Assembly: GCF_000218785.1 (NCBI RefSeq)
Contig: NZ_AFPO01000001.1
Coordinates: 1 to 64,000 of the forward strand
DNA length: 64,000 nucleotides
Source of the DNA: Idiomarina sp. A28L
Lineage (GTDB): Bacteria > Pseudomonadota > Gammaproteobacteria > Enterobacterales > Alteromonadaceae
Direction: 5' to 3'
Made by a program: the position numbers and the translations under genes. The notes beneath the pieces are model-generated. The model was not told where the DNA came from. It worked only from the letters and a program-made list of their open reading frames with translations, and ran no database searches. Below are positions 10,130-19,543 of this stretch, piece after piece (position 1 is the first letter of the stretch; each line of letters starts with the position of its first letter).

Positions 10130-11944
10130 GTGCTTTACATGTGCGTGCCTGAAATTTTTCTTGATGCCAATGCAACTACACCTGTTCTACCTGAGATTTC
10201 TCAAATAATGCAGCGTTTGTGTTGTAATCAGTTCGGTAATCCGAGTAGCTCACATTTAGCCGGCGCAATGCCTAAGCGAATCATCGCCGATGCGCGCAAG
10301 GCCGCTGCGCAAGTGTTCAATGTGGTAGATGGACGCTTTATCTTCAACAGTGGTGCAACCGAGGGAATTAACACTGCCGTGTTATCCGTGTTGGCGGAAT
10401 ATACAGGGCAAAATAGAAAAAATGCTATTCTATTATATGGTGCTACTGAGCATAAAGCAGTGCCAGAGGCATTGAAACACTGGAATCATGTGTTAGGTGT
10501 TAACGCTGAACTGTTGGCTATTCCAGTTTTGGCTGATGGAGCTCTGGATATCCAATTTATTGCTAAACATGCTCCGAATGCTCTCATTCTTTGCACTATG
10601 GGTGCGAATAATGAAACTGGAGTTATTCAAGATTTACAGGCAATCGCTCGGGCGATTGGTGGCAAAGATAAGCAACTACCTTGGTTAGTCGATAGTGTTC
10701 AGGTGCTGGGTAAAGTTCCGTTAGATTTAGGTGCGTTGCCTATCGATTACGCTACCTTTTCTGCCCACAAACTCTATGGTCCGAAAGGAACGGGCTGTTT
10801 ATTCATCCGTGAAGGAGCACCTTATACGCCATTGCAGCATGGTGGTGGGCAAGAGCATGGAGAGCGCGGTGGTACTGAAAACGTAGCTGGGATAGCCGCA
10901 TTAGCACGTATTTTCGATTGGTTGCTTGATCCGCAGCAAAGCCCTTTACAAGCCATGGATACATTAGCGGGTTATCGAGAAGAATTATTGCTTGCGCTAA
11001 AAAACCTTTTCCCTAATTTAGTTTTGAACCAACCCTACCCAGAAAGCTTACCAACGACTATTAATTTCTCAGTACCTGGGTTTGAATCCGGAAAGATTAT
11101 AGCCATCTTTGATTCAGCTGGCATTCGTGTAAGTGCGGGTTCAGCGTGCAGCAAGGGAAAGCCGCAAAGCTTTGTATTGAAAGCAATGGGCCTGCCTGAT
11201 TGGCAGTGCGAAGGCGCTATTCGTTTGTCGTTTGGGCCAGCATCGAGTGCTGAATTTATTCAAATGGCAGCTGCGCGGATTAATGCTATGGCAGATAGAT
11301 TAAAAAACTTAGATGAAGCAGAAAGGTCGGGCCTGTGGGTTCCAGACCCATTAAACGTTGGTTTTGCTGTGTACGCAGATGAAACTTCGAAAAGCTTATA
11401 TTATGTTGGTAATCGAGATAGGGTAAAAACTTGGTTAAATTCTTATTTTTCAACGGATGAGTGGAAACAGCAATTACTTTCCGAGGGAGAGCACAAGTTT
11501 GCAGATTTCACTCTAAAGATTAGCGAAACCGGGGATTTTTGCATCTCCCACGAAAAGTTAGGGCGTGCATTGTCATTTAATGACAGCGGCGTAATTTTAT
11601 CTAGTGAGTATTTAGAAAACGTAGAAACGATCGCGCCGGAAATCGTAAGTTCTGGTGAATATAGTTTTTTAGATGTACGCGAACCATTGGAAACTTGCAT
11701 GCAAGAGGCTCCAAAGTTTGGTGCTGGCGGTTGGGTAAGCCAACGTGCAGATTGGTGCCGTTTAGCCTTAGAGTTTGAAGGGAACACAGCAAACCAACCC
11801 GTGGTAGCTATTTGCCGCTCAGGAGGCCGCAGCCTCTCGGTTGCAGCACTTGTTCGAGCAGCTGGTGGGCCTAATGTTCTATCTTGTGAAGGCGGTGTAA
11901 CTGACGTTGTTCATTTTCTAGCAGCAAAAGAATCGGTGATTTAA
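10130..11944 (+). CDS. Cysteine desulfurase-rhodanese fusion protein
   Basis: A 604-aa two-domain sulfur-handling protein. Residues 8-390 are a class V aminotransferase fold of the IscS/NifS kind: FLDANATTP start, TEHKA (His108), VDSVQ (Asp188), the PLP lysine in SAHKLYGPKGTG (Lys214) and the persulfide cysteine in SAGSACSKG (Cys340). Residues about 505-600 are a rhodanese domain with the active loop CRSGGRS (Cys562). Residues 400-500 match nothing I recognise. The fusion suggests that sulfane sulfur made by the first domain is passed to the second. The GTG start follows GGAG at seven bases. No isc or suf genes are nearby, so a housekeeping Fe-S role is doubtful. Confidence 0.87.
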   Translation: MLYMCVPEIFLDANATTPVLPEISQIMQRLCCNQFGNPSSSHLAGAMPKRIIADARKAAAQVFNVVDGRFIFNSGATEGINTAVLSVLAEYTGQNRKNAILLYGATEHKAVPEALKHWNHVLGVNAELLAIPVLADGALDIQFIAKHAPNALILCTMGANNETGVIQDLQAIARAIGGKDKQLPWLVDSVQVLGKVPLDLGALPIDYATFSAHKLYGPKGTGCLFIREGAPYTPLQHGGGQEHGERGGTENVAGIAALARIFDWLLDPQQSPLQAMDTLAGYREELLLALKNLFPNLVLNQPYPESLPTTINFSVPGFESGKIIAIFDSAGIRVSAGSACSKGKPQSFVLKAMGLPDWQCEGAIRLSFGPASSAEFIQMAAARINAMADRLKNLDEAERSGLWVPDPLNVGFAVYADETSKSLYYVGNRDRVKTWLNSYFSTDEWKQQLLSEGEHKFADFTLKISETGDFCISHEKLGRALSFNDSGVILSSEYLENVETIAPEIVSSGEYSFLDVREPLETCMQEAPKFGAGGWVSQRADWCRLALEFEGNTANQPVVAICRSGGRSLSVAALVRAAGGPNVLSCEGGVTDVVHFLAAKESVI

Positions 11945-12003
11945 AAAACCAGCTTTAGCGTTCAGATTTCAAATTTCATTAGTTCATGGTTTGGCGTTAC
12001 CAA

Positions 12004-12957
12004 TCAGCAATTTGAGCTCTCAGTGCAAGCAATTGCGAGCGCGCCGCTCTCAGCTGCTAATGCCCAGCTTTGCCCGAAATTAGCGGATTTATAAATACCG
12101 GAAGTATTTCCAGTGATAAGCCACTTATCTGTTTTAATTAATAACGTTAATGGCCCCGTTACCGGCGGGGCTGCAAGTTCAGTAAAAGAACCTTGTTCAT
12201 ACCGATATAATTCTGCGGGGCCATCTTCCGGCCCACCAGACATAACAAAATCACGCGCGCCAACTACCGCTACCGCATGAATGCCACTCCCTGCTCCAGC
12301 GGTTAATGGCGTGTTCTCCACTTGAAACCGTAATGACGGAGCCGATTTGTATATAAGTCGGGCTTGTGTTGCATCTTTTGTACCCATAACCCAGTAATTT
12401 TCCGAATACTTTACGCAATTGCCAATCTCACTTGCACTTTCTCCGATCATCGAGCGCTCAGTAAAACCGCTACGTGTGCTCATCCAATTACTATTATTTG
12501 AGCTGCGAATAACATGCCAATTTTCTTGAATAGATTCACCAAGAATCCAGCCTTCTCCATTAGGAATCATATCGAAACAATGAAGGTACTCATCGCCATT
12601 AGCACGATACAGAGTGCTCCAACTAAAGCCTGCGTTGCGGCTTTGTAATAATCGGCTACGTTCACCGCGGCCGCTAGAAAGCACAAACGCATGGCGCTCA
12701 TCATGGGCAATAATTTGGCGGATATTTAAATTTGTGCTACGCCCACCGGGCGTAGAAGTACTCCAGTTTGCACCAGCATCGGCGGTAACAGCCACTTTCC
12801 CGTCGCTACTCCCAACCCAGATGGTGTCTGCATCTACCACATAGATGCTACTCCAAGGCGCCGTTGGCAATTCGCTGCCTTCGGTAGCGAAAACGGAAGT
12901 GTTGTAGGCAATTAGAGCCAATGGTAAGAGAAAATATTTTCGTTTTAAAATAGCCAT
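12004..12957 (-). CDS. Exported Asp-box (BNR/Ycf48-like) beta-propeller protein
   Basis: A 317-aa protein with an N-terminal signal peptide (cleavage likely after SVFA). The rest shows repeated Asp-box or related turns: TADAGANW, SRNAGFSW and SANFGQSW, with intervening VGSSDGKV- and ITGNTSGIYKS-like blades, so it should fold as a beta-propeller. Ycf48/sialidase-type propellers act as scaffolds or glycan-binding proteins; nothing here supports sialidase catalysis. It is divergent from the CpcT-like gene and shares a 114-bp intergenic region with it. The specific function is unknown. Confidence 0.7.
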   Translation of the reverse strand: MAILKRKYFLLPLALIAYNTSVFATEGSELPTAPWSSIYVVDADTIWVGSSDGKVAVTADAGANWSTSTPGGRSTNLNIRQIIAHDERHAFVLSSGRGERSRLLQSRNAGFSWSTLYRANGDEYLHCFDMIPNGEGWILGESIQENWHVIRSSNNSNWMSTRSGFTERSMIGESASEIGNCVKYSENYWVMGTKDATQARLIYKSAPSLRFQVENTPLTAGAGSGIHAVAVVGARDFVMSGGPEDGPAELYRYEQGSFTELAAPPVTGPLTLLIKTDKWLITGNTSGIYKSANFGQSWALAAESGALAIACTESSNC

Positions 12958-12997
12958 AGTTGCTTTTAATTCCTGTTACAGAGACAAACCCCGCCTG

Positions 12998-13006
12998 TGT
13001 TATAGT
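12998..13006 (+). promoter_or_regulatory. Extended -10 promoter element
   Basis: TGTTATAGT is an extended -10 (TGn plus TATAGT) 66 bases before the GTG of the CpcT-like gene. No good -35 is seen, as is common for extended -10 promoters. Confidence 0.4.
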
Positions 13007-13071
13007 AGCGCTAACATACCATATAAAACCGTTTGATACTTTTTAACTAACGGAACGAATAAGGCTGTATT

Positions 13072-14118
13072 GTGAATCCAAACATTATTAAATCTTCGTT
13101 AATTCTTTTATTTTTTTCACTGAACTTTACTTCGCTATCAGCTATCAGTGCTGATTCCCCTGAGGAACTCGCCACACCAGCGCCAAGTGCTTCCGCGAAA
13201 AATACCAGCGTTGTGCAGTTATCAACAGAAGAGCAAAAGGATAAACTCGTTAATTGGCTTACAGCCGAGTTTTCAAACTTACGATACGTATTCCAATTTG
13301 GACCAATTGGCGGATACCCTCCGGTTTTAATGCGCCAAGAGCAAGTTGAGTTGTTCGATAATGAAACAGCATTGGTAGTTGCTCAAAGTTGGCTAGCGGC
13401 TCCAAACCAGGTATATCGCAAACATTTATATCGGTTTCGAATTCCCCGCCGAAGTAATGAAATTGTTCAGGATATTTATTCAGTTCCTCTTGATTTTGCC
13501 GGAGCGCTAGCCAGTGAGGATGGCCTTTCACAAGAGCTTGAGTTGTTGATTGGTTGTAGTATTCGTTGGCAAGCCACGGAAACTGGTTTTGAAGGATATA
13601 GAGATGGCAATCGATGTTCGTTTCGCAATGAGGATAATCAAGTAGTTTCTTGGACAACACATTTAACCCTAAACCCCCTTGAATATAGCGTAGCGGATAC
13701 TGCATTTACTGATGATGGTGAGCAATTACTTGGTGATATCGATGGTAAAGCTCTGGTGGTTAATCGTATCCGCTTTTTTCAAGCTGAAATTGGCTATTTA
13801 CCAGCTGGAGCGAATGCTGATGATTTGCAGCAATGGATGGTAGCGGCACCACAAAGGCCTTTGCATGACCACGAACAGCGGATTCCGTTATTGAGCTCTG
13901 AGGACGGCCTGTTTCTTGGTCATGAAGTGCAGTTAATAAGTGATTTAAACGATTCAGAGAAGTTACAGCTGAGGCTTTATCGGCAAACGGAAGACGAGCC
14001 TATGTTCCAAGTTGAAATGGAATATATGGGTGAAGGGAAGTGGAGCGCAACCGGTGAGCGATTGCGCATCCAAATATCGAAGGTGGATTCAGTTACTGAG
14101 CTGCTGCCGCAGCATTGA
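13072..14118 (+). CDS. CpcT/CpeT-like exported protein
   Basis: A 348-aa protein with a signal peptide (about residues 1-28), then a Ser/Pro/Ala-rich linker. The main domain resembles the CpcT/CpeT family: LVNWLTAEFSNLRY, an RQEQVELF segment, YRKHLYRFRI, LLIGCSIRWQ and GFEGYRDGNRCSF. In cyanobacteria this family attaches bilins to phycobiliproteins; outside them it is uncharacterised and no bilin substrate is expected here. The GTG start follows AATAAGG. Its 3-prime end overlaps the convergent nuclease gene by 26 bp. Confidence 0.68.
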   Translation: MNPNIIKSSLILLFFSLNFTSLSAISADSPEELATPAPSASAKNTSVVQLSTEEQKDKLVNWLTAEFSNLRYVFQFGPIGGYPPVLMRQEQVELFDNETALVVAQSWLAAPNQVYRKHLYRFRIPRRSNEIVQDIYSVPLDFAGALASEDGLSQELELLIGCSIRWQATETGFEGYRDGNRCSFRNEDNQVVSWTTHLTLNPLEYSVADTAFTDDGEQLLGDIDGKALVVNRIRFFQAEIGYLPAGANADDLQQWMVAAPQRPLHDHEQRIPLLSSEDGLFLGHEVQLISDLNDSEKLQLRLYRQTEDEPMFQVEMEYMGEGKWSATGERLRIQISKVDSVTELLPQH

Positions 14119-14893
14119 TAATCATAGCCATGCGCTGTGCAGAACGAATTAGTTGTTGTTCCACGATTGGCCGTGCTTGGTTGAAGTAAGTTTCTCCAAG
14201 TTCGGCGTTATCTTCAAGATCAGCATAGGCGTATGTACGAGCTAGTTCATTCGATTCGCTCGCCCAATCAATTAAAGCGGCATCCCAATCAGTGTTGCTA
14301 GGGTGCGCAAGTGGGTTGAGGCTTGCTTGTTCAACTGGCCCAGGCATCAAATCCATACCTCGAATCATAATGCTATCCCAAAGCCGATGTAGGTTCATTT
14401 CTGCACCAAAGAAAGTAACGCGAATATCATTTCCCCCACGATCTTTCTGATAGCCAAGATGTAGCGGCTGATGCATATCGGTGATCCAGTGCGAAAAGGT
14501 ACGCAACGCTTCCCCTTGAGCTTGAACAGTTTGGCTGCTATCAAACATAACTTCGATATCATCCATAGCGGCACCTACAATACAGCGGCGGTTAGGACAA
14601 TCACGTTGCATATCAAATTTAGATTCTGTTGGCGGAATGTTTGCGTAATGTAAAGGCCCCAGCCAACGCCCTTCTTCAGAGCCTCGAACTCGATCTGCCC
14701 AAGTGGTTACTTTTGAAAGTGATTCCTCATCAACCACTTGTAAGCGCTCGCTTACCCACTCTTTTGCTTCAGGCGTGAGGTATTCCCAAGCTAGGGCGCC
14801 GATATACTCATGGCCTTGAAATCCCCAACTCATCACGCGAGCGGGGATAGCGATTAATAGGCCAATAAAAATTATACTAACGAGTTTGCGCAT
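14093..14893 (-). CDS. S1/P1-type zinc nuclease, secreted
   Basis: A 266-aa exported nuclease of the S1/P1 family, which hydrolyses single-stranded nucleic acids with three zinc ions. After a signal peptide ending ...ARVMS the mature chain would begin with Trp in WGFQGHEYIG; a free N-terminal Trp is a zinc ligand in this family. Further ligands are visible in ADRVRG, HYANIPP, HWITDMHQPLHLG and NLHRLWDS. Likely role: scavenging phosphate or nucleosides from external nucleic acids. The start at 14893 is chosen because it gives a clean signal peptide. The gene overlaps the upstream yciK by 17 bp and the convergent CpcT-like gene by 26 bp. Confidence 0.9.
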   Translation of the reverse strand: MRKLVSIIFIGLLIAIPARVMSWGFQGHEYIGALAWEYLTPEAKEWVSERLQVVDEESLSKVTTWADRVRGSEEGRWLGPLHYANIPPTESKFDMQRDCPNRRCIVGAAMDDIEVMFDSSQTVQAQGEALRTFSHWITDMHQPLHLGYQKDRGGNDIRVTFFGAEMNLHRLWDSIMIRGMDLMPGPVEQASLNPLAHPSNTDWDAALIDWASESNELARTYAYADLEDNAELGETYFNQARPIVEQQLIRSAQRMAMIINAAAAAQ

Positions 14894-15629
14894 CAACTGA
14901 TTCTCCTGTGGTGCCGATACTGTCATCACACATAAAATACAAATAGGTGGGCATTAAATCAGCTGGTGTTTTCAATTTCGTGACATCTTCCGCAGGGTAC
15001 GCACGAGAACGCATGGCTGTTCTGGTTGCCCCTGGATTGATAACGTTTACTCGCAAGGTGGATTTCTCGTACTCATCAGCAAGCACTTGTGCCATACCCT
15101 CGGTGGCAAACTTCGATACCGCATATGGCCCCCAATGAGCCCGGCCGGTTCTACCTACACCAGAAGATGTAAACACCACCGAGCCAGATGGAGCGGCAAG
15201 TAATGCGGGTAATAGAGCTTTGGTCATCATGAATTGTGCGGTTACGTTTACTTGCAAAATATCGTTCCAGGTTGGTAAATCGATATGTGCGAAGGGCGAG
15301 AGTACCCCAAGCATTGACGCGTTATGCAGCAAGCCATCGAGTTTACCAAATTGATCTATAATTGTGGCAGCCATATCACGGTAATGGCTTTCGGTGGCGC
15401 CCTTCATGTCGAGAGGAATAATTGCAGGCTCGGGGTTACCGGCAGCTACGATTTCATCGTAAACTGCTTCGAGTTTTTTCGTGGTGCGGCCCAAGAGGAT
15501 AACAGTGGCGCCGTATTTGGCATAGGTTAATGCAGCTTCGCGGCCAATGCCATCGCCAGCACCCGTAACTAAAATAACTTTTCCAGCGAGCGTATTATCG
15601 GAAGCCTGAAAATCTTGATAATTCAACAT
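14877..15629 (-). CDS. yciK: YciK-like short-chain dehydrogenase/reductase
   Basis: SDR-family oxidoreductase of 250 aa, most like YciK. It shows the NAD(P)-binding TGAGDGIG near residue 22, HNASMLG near 100, a Ser in TSSGVGRTG and the catalytic Tyr-x3-Lys in YAVSKF. It starts MLNYQDFQASDNTLAGKVILVTG. The physiological substrate of YciK is not established. It overlaps the start of the nuclease gene by 17 bp, so the two are probably co-transcribed. Confidence 0.87.
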   Translation of the reverse strand: MLNYQDFQASDNTLAGKVILVTGAGDGIGREAALTYAKYGATVILLGRTTKKLEAVYDEIVAAGNPEPAIIPLDMKGATESHYRDMAATIIDQFGKLDGLLHNASMLGVLSPFAHIDLPTWNDILQVNVTAQFMMTKALLPALLAAPSGSVVFTSSGVGRTGRAHWGPYAVSKFATEGMAQVLADEYEKSTLRVNVINPGATRTAMRSRAYPAEDVTKLKTPADLMPTYLYFMCDDSIGTTGESVDAQTR

Positions 15630-15839
15630 AATTGCAACTTTAAGTAGGTTGGTATGTTCACTAAGTTTACCTGTTATTGTAAATTAACTCAGCAGAAGAT
15701 CTAAATCTCAACGAAAATTCTTTAATTATCATTAGCAGAAGTGTATAACTTTCTGTTAACGTCTTGTGAACCATCGGTTAAACTCTAGCTTCCGCGAAGA
15801 GTAGCCTAGAATTAGAACAACAAGGATTGGGGAAACCTC

Positions 15840-18254
15840 ATGAAAAAACTGTTTCTGACATTAGCAATTACTTCAGCGCTGGGCCTTACTGCCTGTATGC
15901 CTGACGGTGAAGATGCTCAAGTAACTCAAGAAGAAGTACAAATTCCTTTCGCGCGGGTTGCTTTTGATCCGGGCGCCGGCAACTTACCAGTACCAAGTGA
16001 TATTCTGCTTGGCGGTACTACCGATGGTACTTTGAACATTCCAGTGCCAGATGCTACCGATTTTGGTAATCCTCAGAACGCTATAAACGCATTAGATGGT
16101 TGGTCAACGGCCATGCCATTAACATTTGGTTTCACATTGCCAGATGATGTAAGCATTGATGGTGCATCAGTTGCAGCAGCAGGTTCGGTGCGCGTATTTA
16201 AAGTAGTAATGGGTGCTGACACTCGTGATGCCGATTGCATCACTGCTCCCGCGGGTACTGCGTGTAAGTTCGTAGGTGAATTACAGCATGGTGAAGATTT
16301 CACGGTTGCATTTAGCGGCGGCCAGGTACAAGTAATTCCATTAACGCCTTATGAACCAAAAACAGGTTATATTGCCGTTCTTACCGATCGTATAAGTGAT
16401 AACTTGGGCCGCTCAGTGCGTCCATCATCAACTTATTACCTTTTGAGTAAGCCATTGGCTACAGATCCAATTGGCGGCGCTCAAGAACAGCAGCTCCAAG
16501 GTATTATTAACAGCCACTTGGGTGTTCTTGCGCAAGGTGGGGTAAATACAGAAAACGTAATTTATAGCTCTGGTTTTACTACACAATCGATTGGCGATGT
16601 ACTTGATGTAACCAAACAGATGTTGCTTAGCGAAGCATTGCGTCCATCAATGACTTCAATGCCTACTGGCCGAACTGCAGCTGATCTATTACAAATACCT
16701 CCACAAGCAGGGCAATCGTTCTTTGTTGCCAGCGCGGCTCAAATTCATGTAGGGCAGGTTACCTTACCTTACTACAGTGGTATTCCTTCAGCGGAAAACC
16801 CAACAGCACCATTATCTGAGAGTTGGAATGCAGGCTTTGTAAGCCCCATTTCTATAATCTTAGGCGTGCGGTCAGGTGATGTTACTGTTGAAGATTTGGT
16901 GGCTCTTGGTATCGATCCAGCCGATTTGGCGAACCCAGCAAGCCTAGCAGGACAAGTTACTTATGAAGCAGCTGAAGGCACTGCGTTAGCGCAAATGGAT
17001 CGCTTCCGCCACTTAACCAAATATAATCCGATTCCACGCCCTACAACAGTTAATGAAGTACCATTAATGATGTCGGTGCCAGATGTCGCCACAGTTAATG
17101 CTGTGCGCGCGCAACTCGGGTTAGATCCAATTACGATGCCAGCTGATGGTTGGCCTGTAGTTATCTTCCAACATGGTATTACCGGAGAGAAAACTAACTT
17201 CCTTCCAATCGCTGGTACATTAGCGATTTCTGGGCATGCGGTTGTAGCCATCGATCATCCGCTTCATGGTGACCGTGGATTTGAAATTGAAAATGCCAGC
17301 GGCGATGTGGTTCGTGTGATCAACGCTACTACCGGTAAAGGTGGCTCGGCAACTGATTACTTGAACTTAGCGAGCTTACTAACCGCGCGTGATAATTTAC
17401 GCCAATCAGTGGCTGATTTGTTGGGCTTACGCGTTGGTTTGAACTTCTCTTCAGCCGCGGCTGGCGGTTTGATTAACCCAGCTGACGTGAAATTTGTTGG
17501 CCATTCATTAGGTGCCATTGCTGGTACAAATTTTGTGGCGGTAGCAAATAGCCCGTTATCTGGTGATTTAGCGCAGGCGCAAGGTTTATTCCAAGTGCAA
17601 CAAGCGGCTCTTGGTATGCCGGGTGGTGGTATTGCTCCATTCCTAGTTGCTTCTGAGCGCTTCGGGCCGGTAATTGGTGGGCAGATTGCATTCCAAGCAT
17701 TCCCTGTGTTCCAACAGTTCGCCGTACAAGAAGCAACTTCAGAAGGTATTAATCCACAATCACAGGCGTTTCTTGATTTCTTGCCTGAAGCTTACACCCG
17801 CTTTTATGCTGGTGGCGTAGCATCAGCAGCAGATCAAGCAGCACTGCAGGCTACGTTGGCGCAGTTCCAATTTGCAGCTCAAACAGTTGTAGATTCGGGT
17901 GACCCGATTAACTTCGCGGCACGTGTACGTGCTACTGAAACGCCTGTTTACCTGATTCAGGCAAATGGCGATAAAGTTGTGCCAAATAGCACACCGCATC
18001 CACTTGGCGGCACAGCTCCGCTTATTCGCGAGCTGGGTTTACCAATTGCAACTGCGGCGATGATGTCGGAAGATCCTATCAGTGCAGCAGCTCGCTACGT
18101 TGGTGCTGGTCATTCATCGTTGTTGAATCCAGCCGATGCTGATGCCAACCCAGAAACAGCTGGCGCTATTACTCAGAACATGCAGCAATCAATTGGCTTC
18201 TGGTTCGAAAGCCATGGTCGTGTTTTGAATATTTCAGCTGATTTAGTAAATTAA
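15840..18254 (+). CDS. VolA/Pla-1/cef-family extracellular lipase lipoprotein
   Basis: An 804-aa predicted surface lipase. A lipoprotein signal with lipobox LTAC (Cys near residue 19) is followed by an acidic linker and a Big-like N-terminal region rich in Asp and Gly. The alpha/beta-hydrolase core follows: oxyanion region VVIFQHGITGEK near 440, nucleophile elbow GHSLG at 554-558, and catalytic His in GAGHSSL near 756. The length and arrangement match the Vibrio VolA family, a lysophospholipase that frees fatty acids from host lipid. It is monocistronic, with a 210-bp leader and its own terminator. Confidence 0.88.
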   Translation: MKKLFLTLAITSALGLTACMPDGEDAQVTQEEVQIPFARVAFDPGAGNLPVPSDILLGGTTDGTLNIPVPDATDFGNPQNAINALDGWSTAMPLTFGFTLPDDVSIDGASVAAAGSVRVFKVVMGADTRDADCITAPAGTACKFVGELQHGEDFTVAFSGGQVQVIPLTPYEPKTGYIAVLTDRISDNLGRSVRPSSTYYLLSKPLATDPIGGAQEQQLQGIINSHLGVLAQGGVNTENVIYSSGFTTQSIGDVLDVTKQMLLSEALRPSMTSMPTGRTAADLLQIPPQAGQSFFVASAAQIHVGQVTLPYYSGIPSAENPTAPLSESWNAGFVSPISIILGVRSGDVTVEDLVALGIDPADLANPASLAGQVTYEAAEGTALAQMDRFRHLTKYNPIPRPTTVNEVPLMMSVPDVATVNAVRAQLGLDPITMPADGWPVVIFQHGITGEKTNFLPIAGTLAISGHAVVAIDHPLHGDRGFEIENASGDVVRVINATTGKGGSATDYLNLASLLTARDNLRQSVADLLGLRVGLNFSSAAAGGLINPADVKFVGHSLGAIAGTNFVAVANSPLSGDLAQAQGLFQVQQAALGMPGGGIAPFLVASERFGPVIGGQIAFQAFPVFQQFAVQEATSEGINPQSQAFLDFLPEAYTRFYAGGVASAADQAALQATLAQFQFAAQTVVDSGDPINFAARVRATETPVYLIQANGDKVVPNSTPHPLGGTAPLIRELGLPIATAAMMSEDPISAAARYVGAGHSSLLNPADADANPETAGAITQNMQQSIGFWFESHGRVLNISADLVN

Positions 18255-18312
18255 GCTTAAATACCTTTCGGGGTGTAACGTTACTCCGCTACCTTAGTGG
18301 CGTAACAAATAT

Positions 18313-18343
18313 AAAAGGCCAGCTTTTAAAGCTGGCCTTTTGC
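18313..18343 (+). terminator. Rho-independent terminator after the lipase gene
   Basis: AAAAGGCCAGC and GCTGGCCTTTT form a perfect stem around TTTTAAA, 58 bases after the lipase stop. Confidence 0.9.
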
Positions 18344-18387
18344 TTTACAATATATAGCTTGAACCATACAAAATAGGTTAAAACATC

Positions 18388-19398
18388 ATGCTAGAACTTC
18401 TCGGTGAATATGGAATTTTTCTTTTAAAAGTGGCCACGATTGTTATAGGGATTATGCTGATACTAGGTATGATTATCAATTCTGCATCACGGCAAAAGAA
18501 ACACTCAGGTGAGTTAAAGATTGAAAATTTGAGTGAGAGCTTAAAAAAGATCTGTGAGCAAATGAAGTTAGAAATGCTCAGTGACAAAGAACGTAAAAAA
18601 GCAAAAAAGGCAACGAAGAAAGCAAAGGCTAAAGAAGTATTTGATAAACGTGTATTCGTAATTGATTTTAAGGGCTCAATGGATGCTCATGAAACTGAAT
18701 CGTTACGGCGTGAAGTAACGGCTATTTTAGCCATCGCTGATGTGGATAAAGATGAAGTGCTATTGCGCTTGGAAAGCCCAGGCGGTGTTGTGCATGGTTA
18801 TGGTTTAGCAGCGGCGCAACTTAAGCGATTACGTGATAAAGGTTTAAAGCTCACTATATCTGTAGACAAAGTAGCGGCTAGCGGCGGCTATATGATGGCA
18901 TGTATTGGTGATCGGATAGTTGCAGCTCCGTTTGCCGTTTTAGGTTCGATAGGCGTTCTGGCACAAATACCTAACTTCCATCGTCTGTTAAAAAAGAATG
19001 ATATTGATTTTGAACAAATTACGGCTGGTGAATATAAGAGAACGCTTACTTTGTTTGGTAAAAACACTGATAAAGGCCGAGAGAAATTTCAGGATGACAT
19101 TGAAAGCATTCACGGATTGTTTAAGGATTTCGTGCAAGAACACAGAACTGGTTTAAATATCGATGATGTTGCTACCGGTGAAGTTTGGTATGGCCAAGCT
19201 GCTTTGGATAAAGGCTTAATTGATGACATAAAAACGAGTGATGATTTGCTGCTTGAAGCGATTGATCGAGCGCAGGTGTTTAAAGTTACCTATAAAGAAA
19301 AAGCCAAATTATCGGAACGCTTCACCCAAGGGGCTCAAAGCTCTATTGATCGCTTAATTATGGACTGGGTGCAAAGAAGTAAGTTGTGGCGCTGGTGA
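18388..19398 (+). CDS. sohB: SohB inner-membrane serine protease (S49)
   Basis: Probable protease SohB (336 aa), a signal-peptide-peptidase-like S49 enzyme. A membrane helix (residues 8-30) is followed by a Lys-rich coiled region and the S49 domain. The nucleophile Ser lies in KVAASGGYMMAC and the general-base Lys in TAGEYKRTLT. SPGGVVHGYG is the family oxyanion block. The domain carries an N-terminal SohB-type extension. It is bounded by terminators on both sides, so it forms a single-gene unit. Confidence 0.93.
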   Translation: MLELLGEYGIFLLKVATIVIGIMLILGMIINSASRQKKHSGELKIENLSESLKKICEQMKLEMLSDKERKKAKKATKKAKAKEVFDKRVFVIDFKGSMDAHETESLRREVTAILAIADVDKDEVLLRLESPGGVVHGYGLAAAQLKRLRDKGLKLTISVDKVAASGGYMMACIGDRIVAAPFAVLGSIGVLAQIPNFHRLLKKNDIDFEQITAGEYKRTLTLFGKNTDKGREKFQDDIESIHGLFKDFVQEHRTGLNIDDVATGEVWYGQAALDKGLIDDIKTSDDLLLEAIDRAQVFKVTYKEKAKLSERFTQGAQSSIDRLIMDWVQRSKLWRW

Positions 19399-19485
19399 GC
19401 TTTATAGAAGCCAATAGAGGCATTAAAAACGCGAGTGAACAATGCTCCTGATTATAATAATGTTGAATTGGTAATAATTAACAAG

Positions 19486-19520
19486 AAAAAAGCCCAGCAT
19501 TTTTTAATGCTGGGCTTTTT
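19486..19520. terminator. Bidirectional terminator between sohB and the symporter gene
   Basis: AAAAAAGCCCAGCATT and AATGCTGGGCTTTTT flank a TTTT loop. A-run and T-run are on opposite sides, so it can stop both converging transcripts. Confidence 0.9.
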
Positions 19521-19543
19521 ATTCGCCAAGGTGTTAAATCTTA

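Noticed and set aside
14093-14118. Frameshift or misassembly at the convergent overlap of the CpcT-like and nuclease genes
   Set aside because: Both C-termini look intact and both frames have normal family lengths, so a 26-bp convergent overlap is enough explanation.
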